From Persicaria tinctoria (taxonomy: Eukaryota > Streptophyta > Magnoliopsida > Caryophyllales > Polygonaceae), in NCBI GenBank assembly GCA_037127255.1, contig JBANSL010000004.1, forward strand, positions 9,672,001 to 9,736,000: a stretch of 64,000 bases of DNA, in the 5' to 3' direction. Below are positions 46,261 through 55,948 of this stretch, piece after piece; position 1 is the first letter of the stretch, and the number at the start of each line of letters is the position of its first letter. The translations under genes were made by a program, and so were the position numbers. The notes beneath the pieces were generated by a model. It searched no databases. It worked only from the letters and a program-made list of their open reading frames with translations, and was not told where the DNA came from.

Positions 46261-46807
46261 GCCCTAGCGAGTCCAAAAGCCAGCCCCACCAACCTCGGTG
46301 GATGTCGCACGATGTCGACGAGAAACCCTAGCTCCCACAGCCCTACGCGCGCCGGAGAGAAGGAGAGCGGCGGCCAACTATCAGGGGATAGATCGCCGGA
46401 TCGCCCTTTTCGCCCTAGGGTTTTGAAATTTCTCACCAGTTGGTAATTTTTTGGTAAAAATTAAAATGTCTTTCAAAAGAAAAATCAATTAGGTGAGATT
46501 TAATTAAGGATAGATTAGAAGAAAAAAAAAAACATTTCCCCTCCTAAATCTGAATTTTATTTATATTTTGAGAGAATCTAAATAAAAGATATTTACATTA
46601 TATATAATCTATCGAGCTACTTTTATTTATATTTATATTATTTTTTGGTGTCGAAATTTTATTTATATTTATATTATTTATTTATTTATTAGAATTTAAC
46701 TATATTAATTATAATATTATATTGACATATTTTTCGTGCATTAGACTTACACTAGTTGTTTATATATTAAAAAACTAATTAACAACAAGAGGGATATATA
46801 TTGGCAG

Positions 46808-47271
46808 GAGATTGCGTGAATAATGTGATAGAATCGATAATGGGGGTAGAGTGGCCAGGGGCGAAGCCGGTGGACTTTGTGAGGATTGCAGCGCTGATCA
46901 AAGAGAAAATAAGAAAGTACGACGACACGGAGTATGTGATGAGGATCCATCGCGACGGAACGTACTATAATGCCCGACGAGAGGTGGTTTCCGGGAGCAC
47001 GAGGGGGGAGGTGGAGTGGTTCAAGTTCAGTAGCAACTGCAGGGTGCCGTACTATGAGACGGATTTCGGGTGGGGGAGGCCAGGCTGGGCGGTGAGCGCG
47101 GTGGTGCCGGTAGAGAATCTCTGCATACTCATGGACGGGCCGCCGAATTCGGGTGGGACGATCGAAGCTTGGGTTGTGTTGGTTAAGGAAGACATGGAGA
47201 AGCTGGAGAGAGACCCTTTTTTTAGGTGTTATGCTGATGCAAGTTATCCGATTATTAAATCTCAGCTATAA
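46808..47271 (+). pseudogene. BAHD acyltransferase copy A, exon 2
   Basis: 464 bp, open to its TAA stop, with the family motif DFGWG intact. Differs from copy B exon 2 at only about five positions (near 1 percent), much less than exon 1 does. By itself it is a clean C-terminal half; upstream breaks make the gene dead unless the exon is used in some other transcript. Confidence 0.92.
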
Positions 47272-48533
47272 GCAATTCCCACAAATGTATACATTTGTTT
47301 TTGAGTTAAATTTATGGTTTGAAAACCAATTGGAATTAGAAGGAGGAGTCAATCGGCTTACATGAATGCATTGGATTCTTTATATTATGAATGAATGTGT
47401 ATCATTTCACATCTTATACAAAAACGGATCCGACTCAACCCATTATGCCCCATCATCTGACTGACCCGATTCAATCGAAACCAGCCATTATAATCGAAAT
47501 CTGAAATAACGAATACTATCTTCAACTCTCATTCTTATGCTGCTAAGGCCTACCGCCTTCGCCTTGCTAAGTGGCTTACCTTTCAACTGCATCCACCATC
47601 ACAACAAGAAGCCCGGTTCACGTGGAGGTGATCAAAGCGGGCCAAGGGCTCGATCGGATTATTGGGCTTCTTGTCATATGTTGTTGGGCTTGGCCCAGTC
47701 CAGTTTCTTTTCTCTCCTTATAACCCATCTTATATATTACTTGTCATTATATAACTTGCCAAATTAGGATCCTATATACCATTGGATGATTTAGCATAAC
47801 CTGTCAAGTTAGAGTATTGGTTAGAGGTTTAAGTGATACTCTGTATTAAAGTGGGTCTGTTATGACCCGAAGGTCGGATAGTAAGGTTTAAGCCTTTAAT
47901 GGAGAAATTGAGAAAGTAAAAGAATGGGATTGAGAGATAGAGTTAAGAGGTTGTGGTAGTAAGTTATAGCTAAACAACATAAGTTTTGCTAATATGAAAC
48001 TATTGTTAAATTAAAAAGAAGATTAAGGGTTTGTTTGATTAGTCATCAATTAGAAATCTATATCTATATCTATATCTATATATCTATATAAAATACTAAA
48101 GCAGAGACCGCTGGAGCGACCTCGCTGCCACGGAATTTTCTGGATTAAACGGGATTATTTTTGTCTGCGTGTCCTTTTCTGGATTAAAGTTGTATTATAT
48201 TTTTGGGTCACATCAATTAATAAACGAATATAGTTAGGTAAAAACTTATCTTTTTAGATACATAATCTATCCAATATAACTTATATTTTGATTAGATTTT
48301 TTTATAAATATTCAACATTATATTTTAATTAGTTAGAAGTCTTATCTTTTTAGATCAAATAATCTAATATAATATTGGGTGAATTTCCTCTATAATAAAT
48401 CATACCCTTGCTTCAATTTCTTTAATTTACATACCTTCGGTAATTACAAATTTACACTTAGGAACCTCTTATGATAAAATTTTAATATGTACCATATAAA
48501 ATTTGAAAAGATAAATCTATCTATAATGCTATA

Positions 48534-48580
<47 letters not shown>

Positions 48581-48983
48581 ACAATGTCAATTGTTAGGCA
48601 AAAGCGGGATTATTTTTTACCTAGCTCCACGTAAGTTTTTTGCATTGTATTTTAATGTAGTATTGTTATATTAATTAAAATATATCAAATAAGGTAATAT
48701 AAATTTACGCTATATATCATCATATGATGAGATTTAAATTTACGCTATATATTTGCGCAGGTTGAAATATAAATTTACGCTATATAAGTTTATGTGGTTA
48801 TAATTCATCTCATCGTAATTTGAATATTCTCAAATTAAATCTTTGTCTAATATTCTATCTTTTTAGATGAAATTGAATATATCTGTATAAATATTCAACC
48901 TTATATTTTAATTAGGTATAAAATTTATCCTTTTTAGATGAAATTGAATATATTTGTATAAATATTCAACCTTATATCTTATA
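47272..48983. other. AT-rich intergenic DNA after copy A
   Basis: No gene supported. A tract of 'tctata' units at 48058-48090 runs into 'aaatactaaagcagag', reminiscent of a Helitron 5' end. A (TA)n run lies near 48540-48578. Confidence 0.6.
48541..48578. repeat. (TA)n microsatellite
   Basis: About 17 TA units within AT-rich DNA. Confidence 0.9.
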
Positions 48984-49220
48984 CTCCCTCTGTTAATTAA
49001 AACTTGTCGTTTACTATTCATGCACGCTTTTTTAGAATGATAAAAACTATATAAAATATTAACTTTTTTTAAAATTTGTTTTTATAAAGTCATACTTAAT
49101 AGTAATAAGTATGATATTATTTTAAAAAATTATTTAAAAAGTTAATATTTTATATAGTTTTTAACACCTCAAAAAGCGTGCGTGAATAGTAAAACGTCAA
49201 GTTTTAATTAACGGAGGGAG
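48984..49220. mobile_element. Stowaway-type MITE
   Basis: 237 bp, ends CTCCCTCTGT and ACGGAGGGAG, TA duplication at 48982-48983 and 49221-49222. Almost complete fold-back; related in its centre (AAAACTATATAAAATATTAA) to the MITEs at 39236, 53968 and 54347. Confidence 0.92.
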
Positions 49221-49739
49221 TATTATATTTTTTTGCCACATCAATTAATAAGTCATCATAGTTAGGTAAAAAAATTATCTTTCTAGATCACTAAAATTAA
49301 TTATGATTATATTACAAAAGAAATCTATATAAAAATTATATATAATTTACCCGTAAATAGGTAAAAAAAATTATCTTTCTAGATCATTGAAATTAATTAT
49401 GATTATATTACAAAAGAAATATATATATATATAAATTATATATAATTTACCCGTAAATAAATCCAAAAAAAAAAATTTTCTTGTCATTGAAATTAATTAT
49501 GATTATATTACAAAAGAAATATATAGTAGTAGAAAATAAAATCAAGAAGAAAAAAATGTAAAACGCACAATATGTTCGATAGTACAAACTAGTGTCAAAC
49601 GATATTACAAACTACTACAAAGATATAAAACGAAAATAAGGATATAAAACACAATAAATAAACATTGTATTCTTAACATGTAATATTAATGTATAACTAG
49701 ATATCAAAATAAGTAATATAATCTATTATTTCGAAGCTC
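49221..49739. other. AT-rich spacer with short tandem phrases
   Basis: The phrase 'aattaattatgattatattacaaaagaaat' type block occurs three times (49286, 49390, 49490). No gene seen. Confidence 0.6.
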
Positions 49740-50930
49740 TCGAGATGAATTAGAATGAGGGGGGAGGGTCACGTGACCCCCAAGACCCCCTTTAGCTCCG
49801 CTTATGGCTTAGAGTTGTGTATTCGTTGCGGCCTATAGGCTCTAGCTTTCCACCATGTCCAGAAGAAAATCACGATGGCCGAATTACAATCCAAGTCCGA
49901 TGGTTGGCCATGTTATTTTTTTTATACAAGACGAAAATTCTGGGTTGGTCAACCACGGTTGACCCACAACCCAATAATGTCCTTGCGAACGAAGTCCTCG
50001 ATCTGAGCTGGACACCGCTCACTAGCGAAGGAAGAAATCAAGCTAATGTGTGTCAATTTGTCAACAACTTGGTTGGCTTCCCAAAAGGTGTGGGAGAAAG
50101 TGATAATCTCGAAAGCTTTGTGGAGACCGAGAACATCGAAGATCATCATCTCAATAACCCATGTGCACGTCCCGATCCCATGGAGGGCATTAATTAATAA
50201 CGGTCAGGTAGTCTCCTTCCACCACGATGCGAGAAGACCAATATGAAGACTTAGATAGAAGGCCAACATGAAGACCGAGACACTCGGCTTGGAGTTGGAA
50301 CGAAGAAACATTCCCAAGGCCATGCGCGCCGTAGGACACCACTCTACCAAGGTTGTCACGAATGACAAAACCTAAAGTGGCTTGTTCTGAAGCGACCTTT
50401 GCGCCATCAAAATTTAGTTTCATGAATCCCTCGATAGGCTTGTTCCATTTAACTTTTTTTTTTTGACGTCTCAATCTATTTTGAGGGTTGTGTTGTGTTG
50501 TTGTGATCTTGTCATCCTCAAATCATTTTCTTGTGTTTTTTTCCAGGATATCCTATATTGGGTTATACAGTATGATATATCCAATGTTCCATATGCCTAA
50601 CATCATAGATTCAAAAAGAATTTTATTTCTCATTGACACCCCTAGGGAGAAAGTTAGTGTTGATTTCTGAGCAATTGATAGTTGTGAAAAGATTTCAATG
50701 ATTATCATGTTAAAGTCCATGTGATAAAAAAAAAATTCCCAAAAAATATGCGGCAAACTCAACCAGCCTCTGGTCTTGACCTTTAACGTAAAATCTGAAG
50801 AAAAGTCACAAAGATTACACACCTTAATCTTAACTTTTGAAATATGGCAAAAACAGAGAACATCTTGCAAAGGAAATATTGGGAAATCTTTTAATTTATA
50901 TATTTATATCATTTTATTCATATATTATGT
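49740..50930 (-). pseudogene. LINE remnant upstream of copy B (zf-RVT and RNase H)
   Basis: Minus-strand debris. The zf-RVT side is at 50553-50870 (IIIEIFSQLSIAQKSTLTFS, RNKILFESMMLGI); RNase H is at 49949-50474 (KPIEGFMKLNFDGAK, LGFVIRDNLGRVVSYG, AECLGLHVGLLSKS, RIVVEGDYLTVIN). Frames are broken. Part is repeated at 54723-55219 in the same orientation and part at 26892-27545 in the opposite one, which allows the rearrangement at copy A to be traced. Confidence 0.8.
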
Positions 50931-51334
50931 TGACCCAACTCTTCAAATTTGAACACCTAACCAATATTACGTATATTACTCATCATTCATCAATTCAATG
51001 GTGTTCGATAATTAGCATTGTAAATCCAAACGTGACACATAAAAATAGCTCAGTAGCAAATTACTCTTGTTAGCAATAACTGAAGTATTTCAGATAGAGG
51101 TTTCATGTTCGAATCTCAATCTGCGTTAGTGGAATTGAGCCTTTCAAAAACACCCTTCAAATAATAAGACCAAACTAAAGTGGGATACCCAGCAAGTTGT
51201 TAGATACACCGCAAATCCCCAATTAAAAGTGTACGTTCATTTCAACATGTAAGCCTTTTCAATTAATTTGCTCACTTCAACTCTGCATGTCCGCAAAGTG
51301 CTAGGGCCAGTCAATATAACAAGTTTATTCTAAC

Positions 51335-51531
51335 TTTTTTTTTTTTTTTTATGACGAGGAAACCACATTCGATGCTAAACTTCGTGTATACGATCGATCC
51401 AGCTCGACCTAGTAGTAGGGAGCAAGGCAAACCTTGGATGATTCATCCAAGAAAAGGGGTGGAGGCAGGGATCGAACCCGGGACCTCCATACCACCCCTT
51501 GCTCCACACCACTAGGACACCCCGACGTGGG
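51335..51531 (-). mobile_element. tRNA-derived SINE
   Basis: Minus strand, tail seen as a T run at 51335-51350. Pol III promoter boxes: A-box-like TGTCCTAGTGG and B box GGTTCGATCCC (complement at 51470-51490). About 180 bp of body. The 3' part resembles that of the SINE at 55494. Confidence 0.8.
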
Positions 51532-51599
51532 CAGTTGATCCTTATCTTAGTTTGCCCTTGATGGGACGACTCGACTGGATTATGTGCCCATGTTTTTTT

Positions 51600-51810
51600 T
51601 ACGTAGAATACAGATTAGGTCGGGTCGGTCGCAACAGAGACCCTTCCTAGTGCATCCATGCGGACGAGAACACGCAGTTCTAGATCATCATCACAGCAGA
51701 CGTCGACAAGGGATGCATGGACACTACGAGCTAGATAGTCAGTCACGACATTCGGTTCCCTGAAAATATGACGAATAGCTACATAAAAAAGGATCAAATG
51801 CCACGTACCA
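51600..51810 (-). pseudogene. LINE 3' fragment (RNase H end)
   Basis: Minus-strand residues AIRHIFREPNVVTDYLARSV resemble the last part of LINE RNase H (the usual R-x-x-N-x-V-A-D/H-x-L-A pattern). Short, 5'-truncated. Confidence 0.6.
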
Positions 51811-51888
51811 GGTTTAACACAAAGGTGGGTTAACCTGTTTTTTTTTTTTAAAAAAAAAAAACGGTTTCGCTATATACACTCCAAATCT

Positions 51889-51984
51889 TGCACGTCAATT
51901 CCGACGTGCAGGGTTAAAAAAGGTTAATTAATTTTTTAAAAGCGCTAATTAGTCAGAAGGCTTGCACGTCGAAACGGACGTGCA
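51889..51984. promoter_or_regulatory. Pair of ACGT-core palindromes upstream of BAHD copy B
   Basis: TGCACGTC-6 bp-GACGTGCA at 51889-51910 and again at 51963-51984, 74 bp apart, 240-335 bp before the ATG. Each contains two ACGT cores of the kind bound by bZIP factors. The copy A promoter (55301-55500) lacks this block. Function is inferred only. Confidence 0.45.
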
Positions 51985-52163
51985 TTATTGAGGTTGGATT
52001 TGCGGTGTATTAAAAAAAAAGAAAAAAAAAAGAAAAACTTCGTAGATTACCTTGACACTTAACTGGTCGCCCATCTAGCTTGACCCTTCAATTCAAAAAT
52101 GAAACACACCTACCTAGCAAAAACTCCAAATTCAATTCAAACCATTTGAATGACTTGTCAATT

Positions 52164-52169
52164 ATATAA
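52164..52169 (+). promoter_or_regulatory. TATA box of BAHD copy B
   Basis: TATAAA-type box within ATTATATAAACC, 55-60 bp before the ATG at 52224. The same region exists in copy A's detached promoter, but there the box is changed (GATATAATTG). Confidence 0.6.
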
Positions 52170-52223
52170 ACCCCAAAACATCAACAATCTGAAGCCACCA
52201 TTGAATCTGCATCTCCAAAAACC

Positions 52224-53627
52224 ATGTCTAACCAGATTGAAATCATCTCAAGGGAGATCATCAAACCTTCAAACCCAACTCCTCCTAACCTCCGAACCTT
52301 CAAATTCTCCTTAGTTAACCAATTGATCCGCCACGAGCCCACCCCGGTCCACCTCTTCTACCCTCCCACCAACATCGGCACACCGCCGCCAGCAGGCCTC
52401 CTCAAACACTCCCTCGCAGCTACCCTCACCCGCCTCTACCCCCTCGCCGGCCGTATCGTCGACAACTCCTACATAGACTGCAGCGACCAAGGCGCAGTCT
52501 ACTATGAAGCACGGCTAGACTGCTCCATGAGCTACTTCTTGGACCGCAAAGACGTCGCCATCGTCGACAAACTGAAGCTCGTCAGCCCCTTGGCTTCCGA
52601 GCCTGCTGACGCCGAGCCCATCCTGCTCGTCCAAGTGACCGCGTTCAGCTGCGGCGGCGTCGCCATCTGCGCCTGCATATCCCACAAGATCGCCGACGCA
52701 GCTGCCTTCGCGACGTTCCTCAACTGCTGGGGAGCCATCGCGAGGGGAGCTGCCGACGAGATCAGAGGCTGCGTTCTTGATTCTTGCCACCAGTTTCCAC
52801 CCAAAGACCCTTCCACCTTGGGGAGAATGGGGTTTTCCGGTTCCGACCATGAAAGCTCGCTCGCTACAAAACGCTTCGTTTTCGCTCCTCATAGGATCGC
52901 CTCCCTCCAAGAGAAGCTCTCCATTATTGGCACGAACCGGCCCAGCCGTGTCCAGGCCTTGGCTGCGCTCATCTGGGGCTCGTTCATCCGCGTCACCCAG
53001 CAGAAACACGACTCGAAAAACCCGATCAAACATGTTTCATCGCACGCGATAGACCTGCGAAGCAGGACGGATCCCCAATTGCCAGGTAGGATGAAACATT
53101 ACCTGACATATTGTTTATATATTAAAAAAATCAATTGGCAATAAGAGGAGTATATATCTGCAGGTGATTGCGTGAATAATGTGATAGAATCGATAATGGG
53201 GGTAGAGTGGCCAGGGGCGAAGCCGGTGGACTTTGTGAGGATTGCAGCGCTGATCAAAGAGAAAATAAGAAAGTACGACGACACGGAGTATGTGATGAGG
53301 ATCCATCGCGACGGAACGTACTATAATGCCCGACGAGAGGTGGTTTCCGGGAGCACGAGGGGGGAGGTGGAGTGGTTCAAGTTCAGTAGCAACTGCAGGG
53401 TGCCGTACTATGAGACGGATTTCGGGTGGGGGAGGCCAGGCTGGGCGGTGAGCGCGGTGGTGCCGGTAGAGAATCTCTGCATACTCATGGACGGGCCGCC
53501 GAATTCGGGTGGGACGATCGAAGCTTGGGTTGTGTTGGTTAAGGAAGACATGGAGAAGCTAGAGAGAGACCCTTTTTTTAGGTGTTATGCTGATGCAAAT
53601 TATCCGATTATTAAATCTAAGCTGTAG
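52224..53627 (+). CDS. BAHD acyltransferase copy B, intact
   Basis: CoA-dependent acyltransferase that would move an acyl group from acyl-CoA to an alcohol or amine of a specialised metabolite, in the cytosol. Two exons: 52224-53085 and 53164-53627, with a 78-bp GT-AG intron splitting a Gly codon; 441 residues, normal for the family. Catalytic HKIAD (His154, Asp158) and structural DFGWG (373-377) are both present. The N-terminus (EIISREIIKPSNPTP) and middle (LYPLAGRIVDN) resemble vinorine-synthase-like members. An ORF reading through the intron stops early. No stop or frameshift. Copy A, two kb away, is its broken paralogue. The substrate cannot be told from sequence. Confidence 0.95.
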
Positions 53628-53967
53628 CAATTCAGTGTTCTAAAAATCGTGTCTATGTACAAGTAGTTCCACCTAGAAACTTGCTTAGAAGGCTAGAACC
53701 GTATTAATTGGCAATTTGTGTTTTTTTTATACCCCAAGTCAGAATGTCTTTGTTTTTGAATCAAACCTAGCTATACTCCTTGTGACTTAAAATTTAAGTC
53801 ATCTTAGGATTTTACACAAGTTATAATAAAACACTCACCATTCAATCATCATCATCATTCCACTAACTTTTTCATAAATTTTATTGTTTTTTAATACCCA
53901 CTACATTTTTTAACTAATTAAAATCTTTAAAAAAAGTCGACAACACGCAGATCGATACAAATAATTA
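53628..53967. other. 3' flank of copy B
   Basis: AT-rich, no gene. Contains the probable 3' UTR and several AATAAA-like phrases (for example ATAATAAAACAC near 53823). Confidence 0.5.
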
Positions 53968-54120
53968 CTCTCTCCGTTCTATAATAGGTCATTTTGACTT
54001 TGTGACACGTTTTATAAAGAGCTAAAAACTATATAAAATATTAACTTTTTTTATTAATTTTTTAAAATAATATTGTACTTATTAGTAATAAGTATAATAT
54101 TATTATTTTTTTTAAAAAAA
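53968..54120. mobile_element. Truncated Stowaway-type MITE
   Basis: Begins TA-CTCTCTCCGT and keeps the first arm and centre (CTATATAAAATATTAACTTT). The second arm ends within the A/T tract near 54120, with no closing terminal repeat. Confidence 0.75.
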
Positions 54121-54346
54121 AATTTCTTTAACTCTCTACCCTAAAATATCAATAACTATTCATTATATACCCTAAAATAATATTGTTACTCCGTACAATT
54201 TTAATGAAATTTTGTCATCTTTATTGTATGAGTCAAATCATTTCCATTGACATTTGGTCATTTGGGAGTTGAGAAACAAAATCATTTTCAATAAAGTAGA
54301 AATACAAACTTTGCACAGGTTGTGAGAATTGGTCCCAATCTATGTA

Positions 54347-54579
54347 CTCCCTCCGTTTCAAAATAAAAGTCGCTTGACTTTTTGCACGTATTTTAAGGAG
54401 GTAAAAACTCTATAAAATATTATTTTTTTAATCAAATTTTTTCCACAAATTGATAGTTATTAGTAATAAGTATCAATTTATGAAAAAAAATTGATTAAAA
54501 AAATAATATTTTATAGAGTTTTTACGTCATTAAAACACGTGCAAAAAGTCAAGCGACTTTTATTTTGAAACGGAGGGAG
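54347..54579. mobile_element. Stowaway-type MITE
   Basis: 233 bp, ends CTCCCTCCGT and ACGGAGGGAG, TA duplication at 54345-54346 and 54580-54581. The arms pair almost perfectly (AAGTCGCTTGACTTTTTGCA and its complement). Confidence 0.93.
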
Positions 54580-54698
54580 TATCAAATAATGACACCCATA
54601 AGCAATTGGTCCTAAGCACAAACAATAGAAGCCAAACCCAAAAAAGAAAAAGCTAGCAAGGTTACAGAAGTAGGATAATACACCTAGATAATTTTTGA

Positions 54699-54722
54699 GG
54701 GGGGGGGGGGGGGGGGGGGGGG
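54699..54722 (+). repeat. Run of 24 G
   Basis: Uninterrupted G tract, at the place where the paralogous stretch near 49757 reads only GGGGGGAGGG. Could form a G-quadruplex; its exact length is doubtful in any assembly. Confidence 0.9.
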
Positions 54723-55219
54723 CAGGACCCCCTCTAGCTCTACTTCTGGCTTAGAGTTGTGTATTCGTTGCGGCCTACATGCTCTAGCTTTCCACCATGT
54801 CCAGAAGCAAATCACGATGGCCGAATTACAATCCAAGTCCGATAGTTGGACATCTTGTTGTTTTTTTATACAAGGCAAAAATTTGGGGGTGGTCACCCAC
54901 AGTTGAACCACAATCCTATAGCGTCATTGCGGACGAAGTCCTCGATCTGAGATGGGCACCACTCACTAGCGAAAGACAAAATCAAGCTAACGTGCATCAA
55001 TTTGTCAACAACTTGGTTGCCTTCCAGAAAGGTGTGGGAGAAAGAGACAATTTCGAAAGCTTCGCAGAGACTGAGAACATTGAAGATCATCATCTCAATA
55101 ACCCATAGGCACATCCTGGTCTCGCGGAGGGCATTAATGACGGTCAAGTAACCTCCTTCCACCACGATACGAGAAGACCAACATGAAGACTGAGATAGAA
55201 GGTCAGCATGAAGACCGAG
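54723..55219 (-). pseudogene. LINE RNase H remnant, joined to the BAHD start
   Basis: Minus strand, parallel copy of 49790-50290: residues GLHADLLSQSSCWSSRIVVE and EGNQVVDKLMHVSLI match the RNase H remnant upstream of copy B. At about 55219 it is fused in frame to the first 27 codons of the BAHD gene, giving an open frame of 135 codons (54893-55300) that is a rearrangement product and not a known protein. Confidence 0.8.
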
Positions 55220-55300
55220 CTTGAAGGTTCGGACGTTCGGAGGAGTTGGGTTTGAAGGTTTTATGATCTCCCTTGAGATGATTTGAATCTGTTTAGACAT
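55220..55300 (-). pseudogene. BAHD copy A, detached first 27 codons
   Basis: Minus-strand ATG (55298-55300) followed by SKQIQIISREIIKPSNPTPP and VRTFK, matching residues 1-27 of copy B. This is exactly the part missing from the copy A body at 27555. Confidence 0.93.
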
Positions 55301-55943
55301 GGTTTTTGGAGGTGCAGATTCAGTGGTGACTTCAGATTGTTGATGTTTTGGGGTTGATATAATTGATAACTCATTAATTCAAATGGTTTGAATTGAATTT
55401 GGACTTTTTCCTAGGTAGATGTATTTTTCATTTTTAAATTGAATGGTCAAGCTAGATGGGCGACCAGTGAAGTGTCAAGGTGATATACTAAGCTTTTTTT
55501 TTTTTTTTTTTTTAAAACGAGGTAACCCGCCTTTGTGTTAAACTCCAGACACGTAACACAGTCAGTAAAAAACACAGGTAAGAGATTGAATACAAAATCT
55601 CACATTAACCCTTAAGCCACCCCAGTAGGGACAAACTAAGATAAGAATAAACTTATTATAGTACGTGACTGATCCTACCGTAATTTTATGACACCCTATC
55701 ACTTGAAGGGTTTTCTTGGGAGGCTCAATTTCGATCACTTAGAGTGAGGCTCGAATATGAAACCTCAACCAAAAATACTTTAGTTATTGTCATTAGAACA
55801 AGAGGAGTTCGCTACTTAGCAATTTTTATGTGTCACGTTTAGATTTACAATGCTAATGATCAAACACCATTGAATTGACAAGTTATATGCATATTAAGAT
55901 TGGTAAGGTGTTCAAATTTGAAGAGTTGGGGGTCAAGATAATG
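55301..55943 (-). promoter_or_regulatory. Detached 5' flank of BAHD copy A
   Basis: On the minus strand it matches parts of the upstream region of copy B (50931-51060 and 52050-52223), with a SINE and small indels. It ends at the Copia1 target duplication CATAA (55944-55948). It now points into LINE debris and not into the gene body. Confidence 0.8.
55494..55634 (-). mobile_element. tRNA-derived SINE, degenerate
   Basis: Tail as a T run at 55494-55513. A-box-like GTGGCTTAAGGG near the right end; the B box is degraded (TATTCAATCTC). Similar 3' end (GGGTTACCTCGTTTTAAAA) to the SINE at 51335. Confidence 0.65.
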
Positions 55944-55948
55944 CATAA

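Larger units (their letters stand above)
40804..46489 (-). mobile_element. L1-type LINE, essentially full length but decayed
   Basis: Minus-strand non-LTR retrotransposon of about 5.7 kb with a 12-bp target duplication TAGGTGAGATTT (40792-40803 and 46490-46501) and a tail seen as a T run at 40801-40810. It codes ORF1 with a CCHC knuckle, then ORF2 with AP endonuclease, RT, zf-RVT and RNase H, in the usual order for plant L1. Several frameshifts and stops. It fills the intron of BAHD copy A. Confidence 0.92.
39135..46807 (+). other. Intron of BAHD copy A, expanded to about 7.7 kb
   Basis: GT at 39135 and CAG at 46805-46807. The homologous intron of copy B is 78 bp. The extra DNA is a Stowaway MITE, a 1.1-kb retroposon and a full-length LINE. 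The last 60 bases (TTGTTTATATATTAAAAAAC onward) match the end of the copy B intron. Confidence 0.88.

Noticed and set aside
51466..51500. tRNA gene suggested by the B-box-like GGTTCGATCCC
   Set aside because: No cloverleaf could be drawn and a T/A tail with an A-box fits a SINE.
52224..53144. BAHD copy B read as one 306-codon frame
   Set aside because: The last 19 codons read through the intron; splicing at 53086-53163 restores a 441-residue protein with DFGWG.
54893..55300. 135-codon fusion protein of a BAHD N-terminus and an RNase H-like tail
   Set aside because: It is a product of the inversion junction between two broken genes; no evidence of expression or selection.
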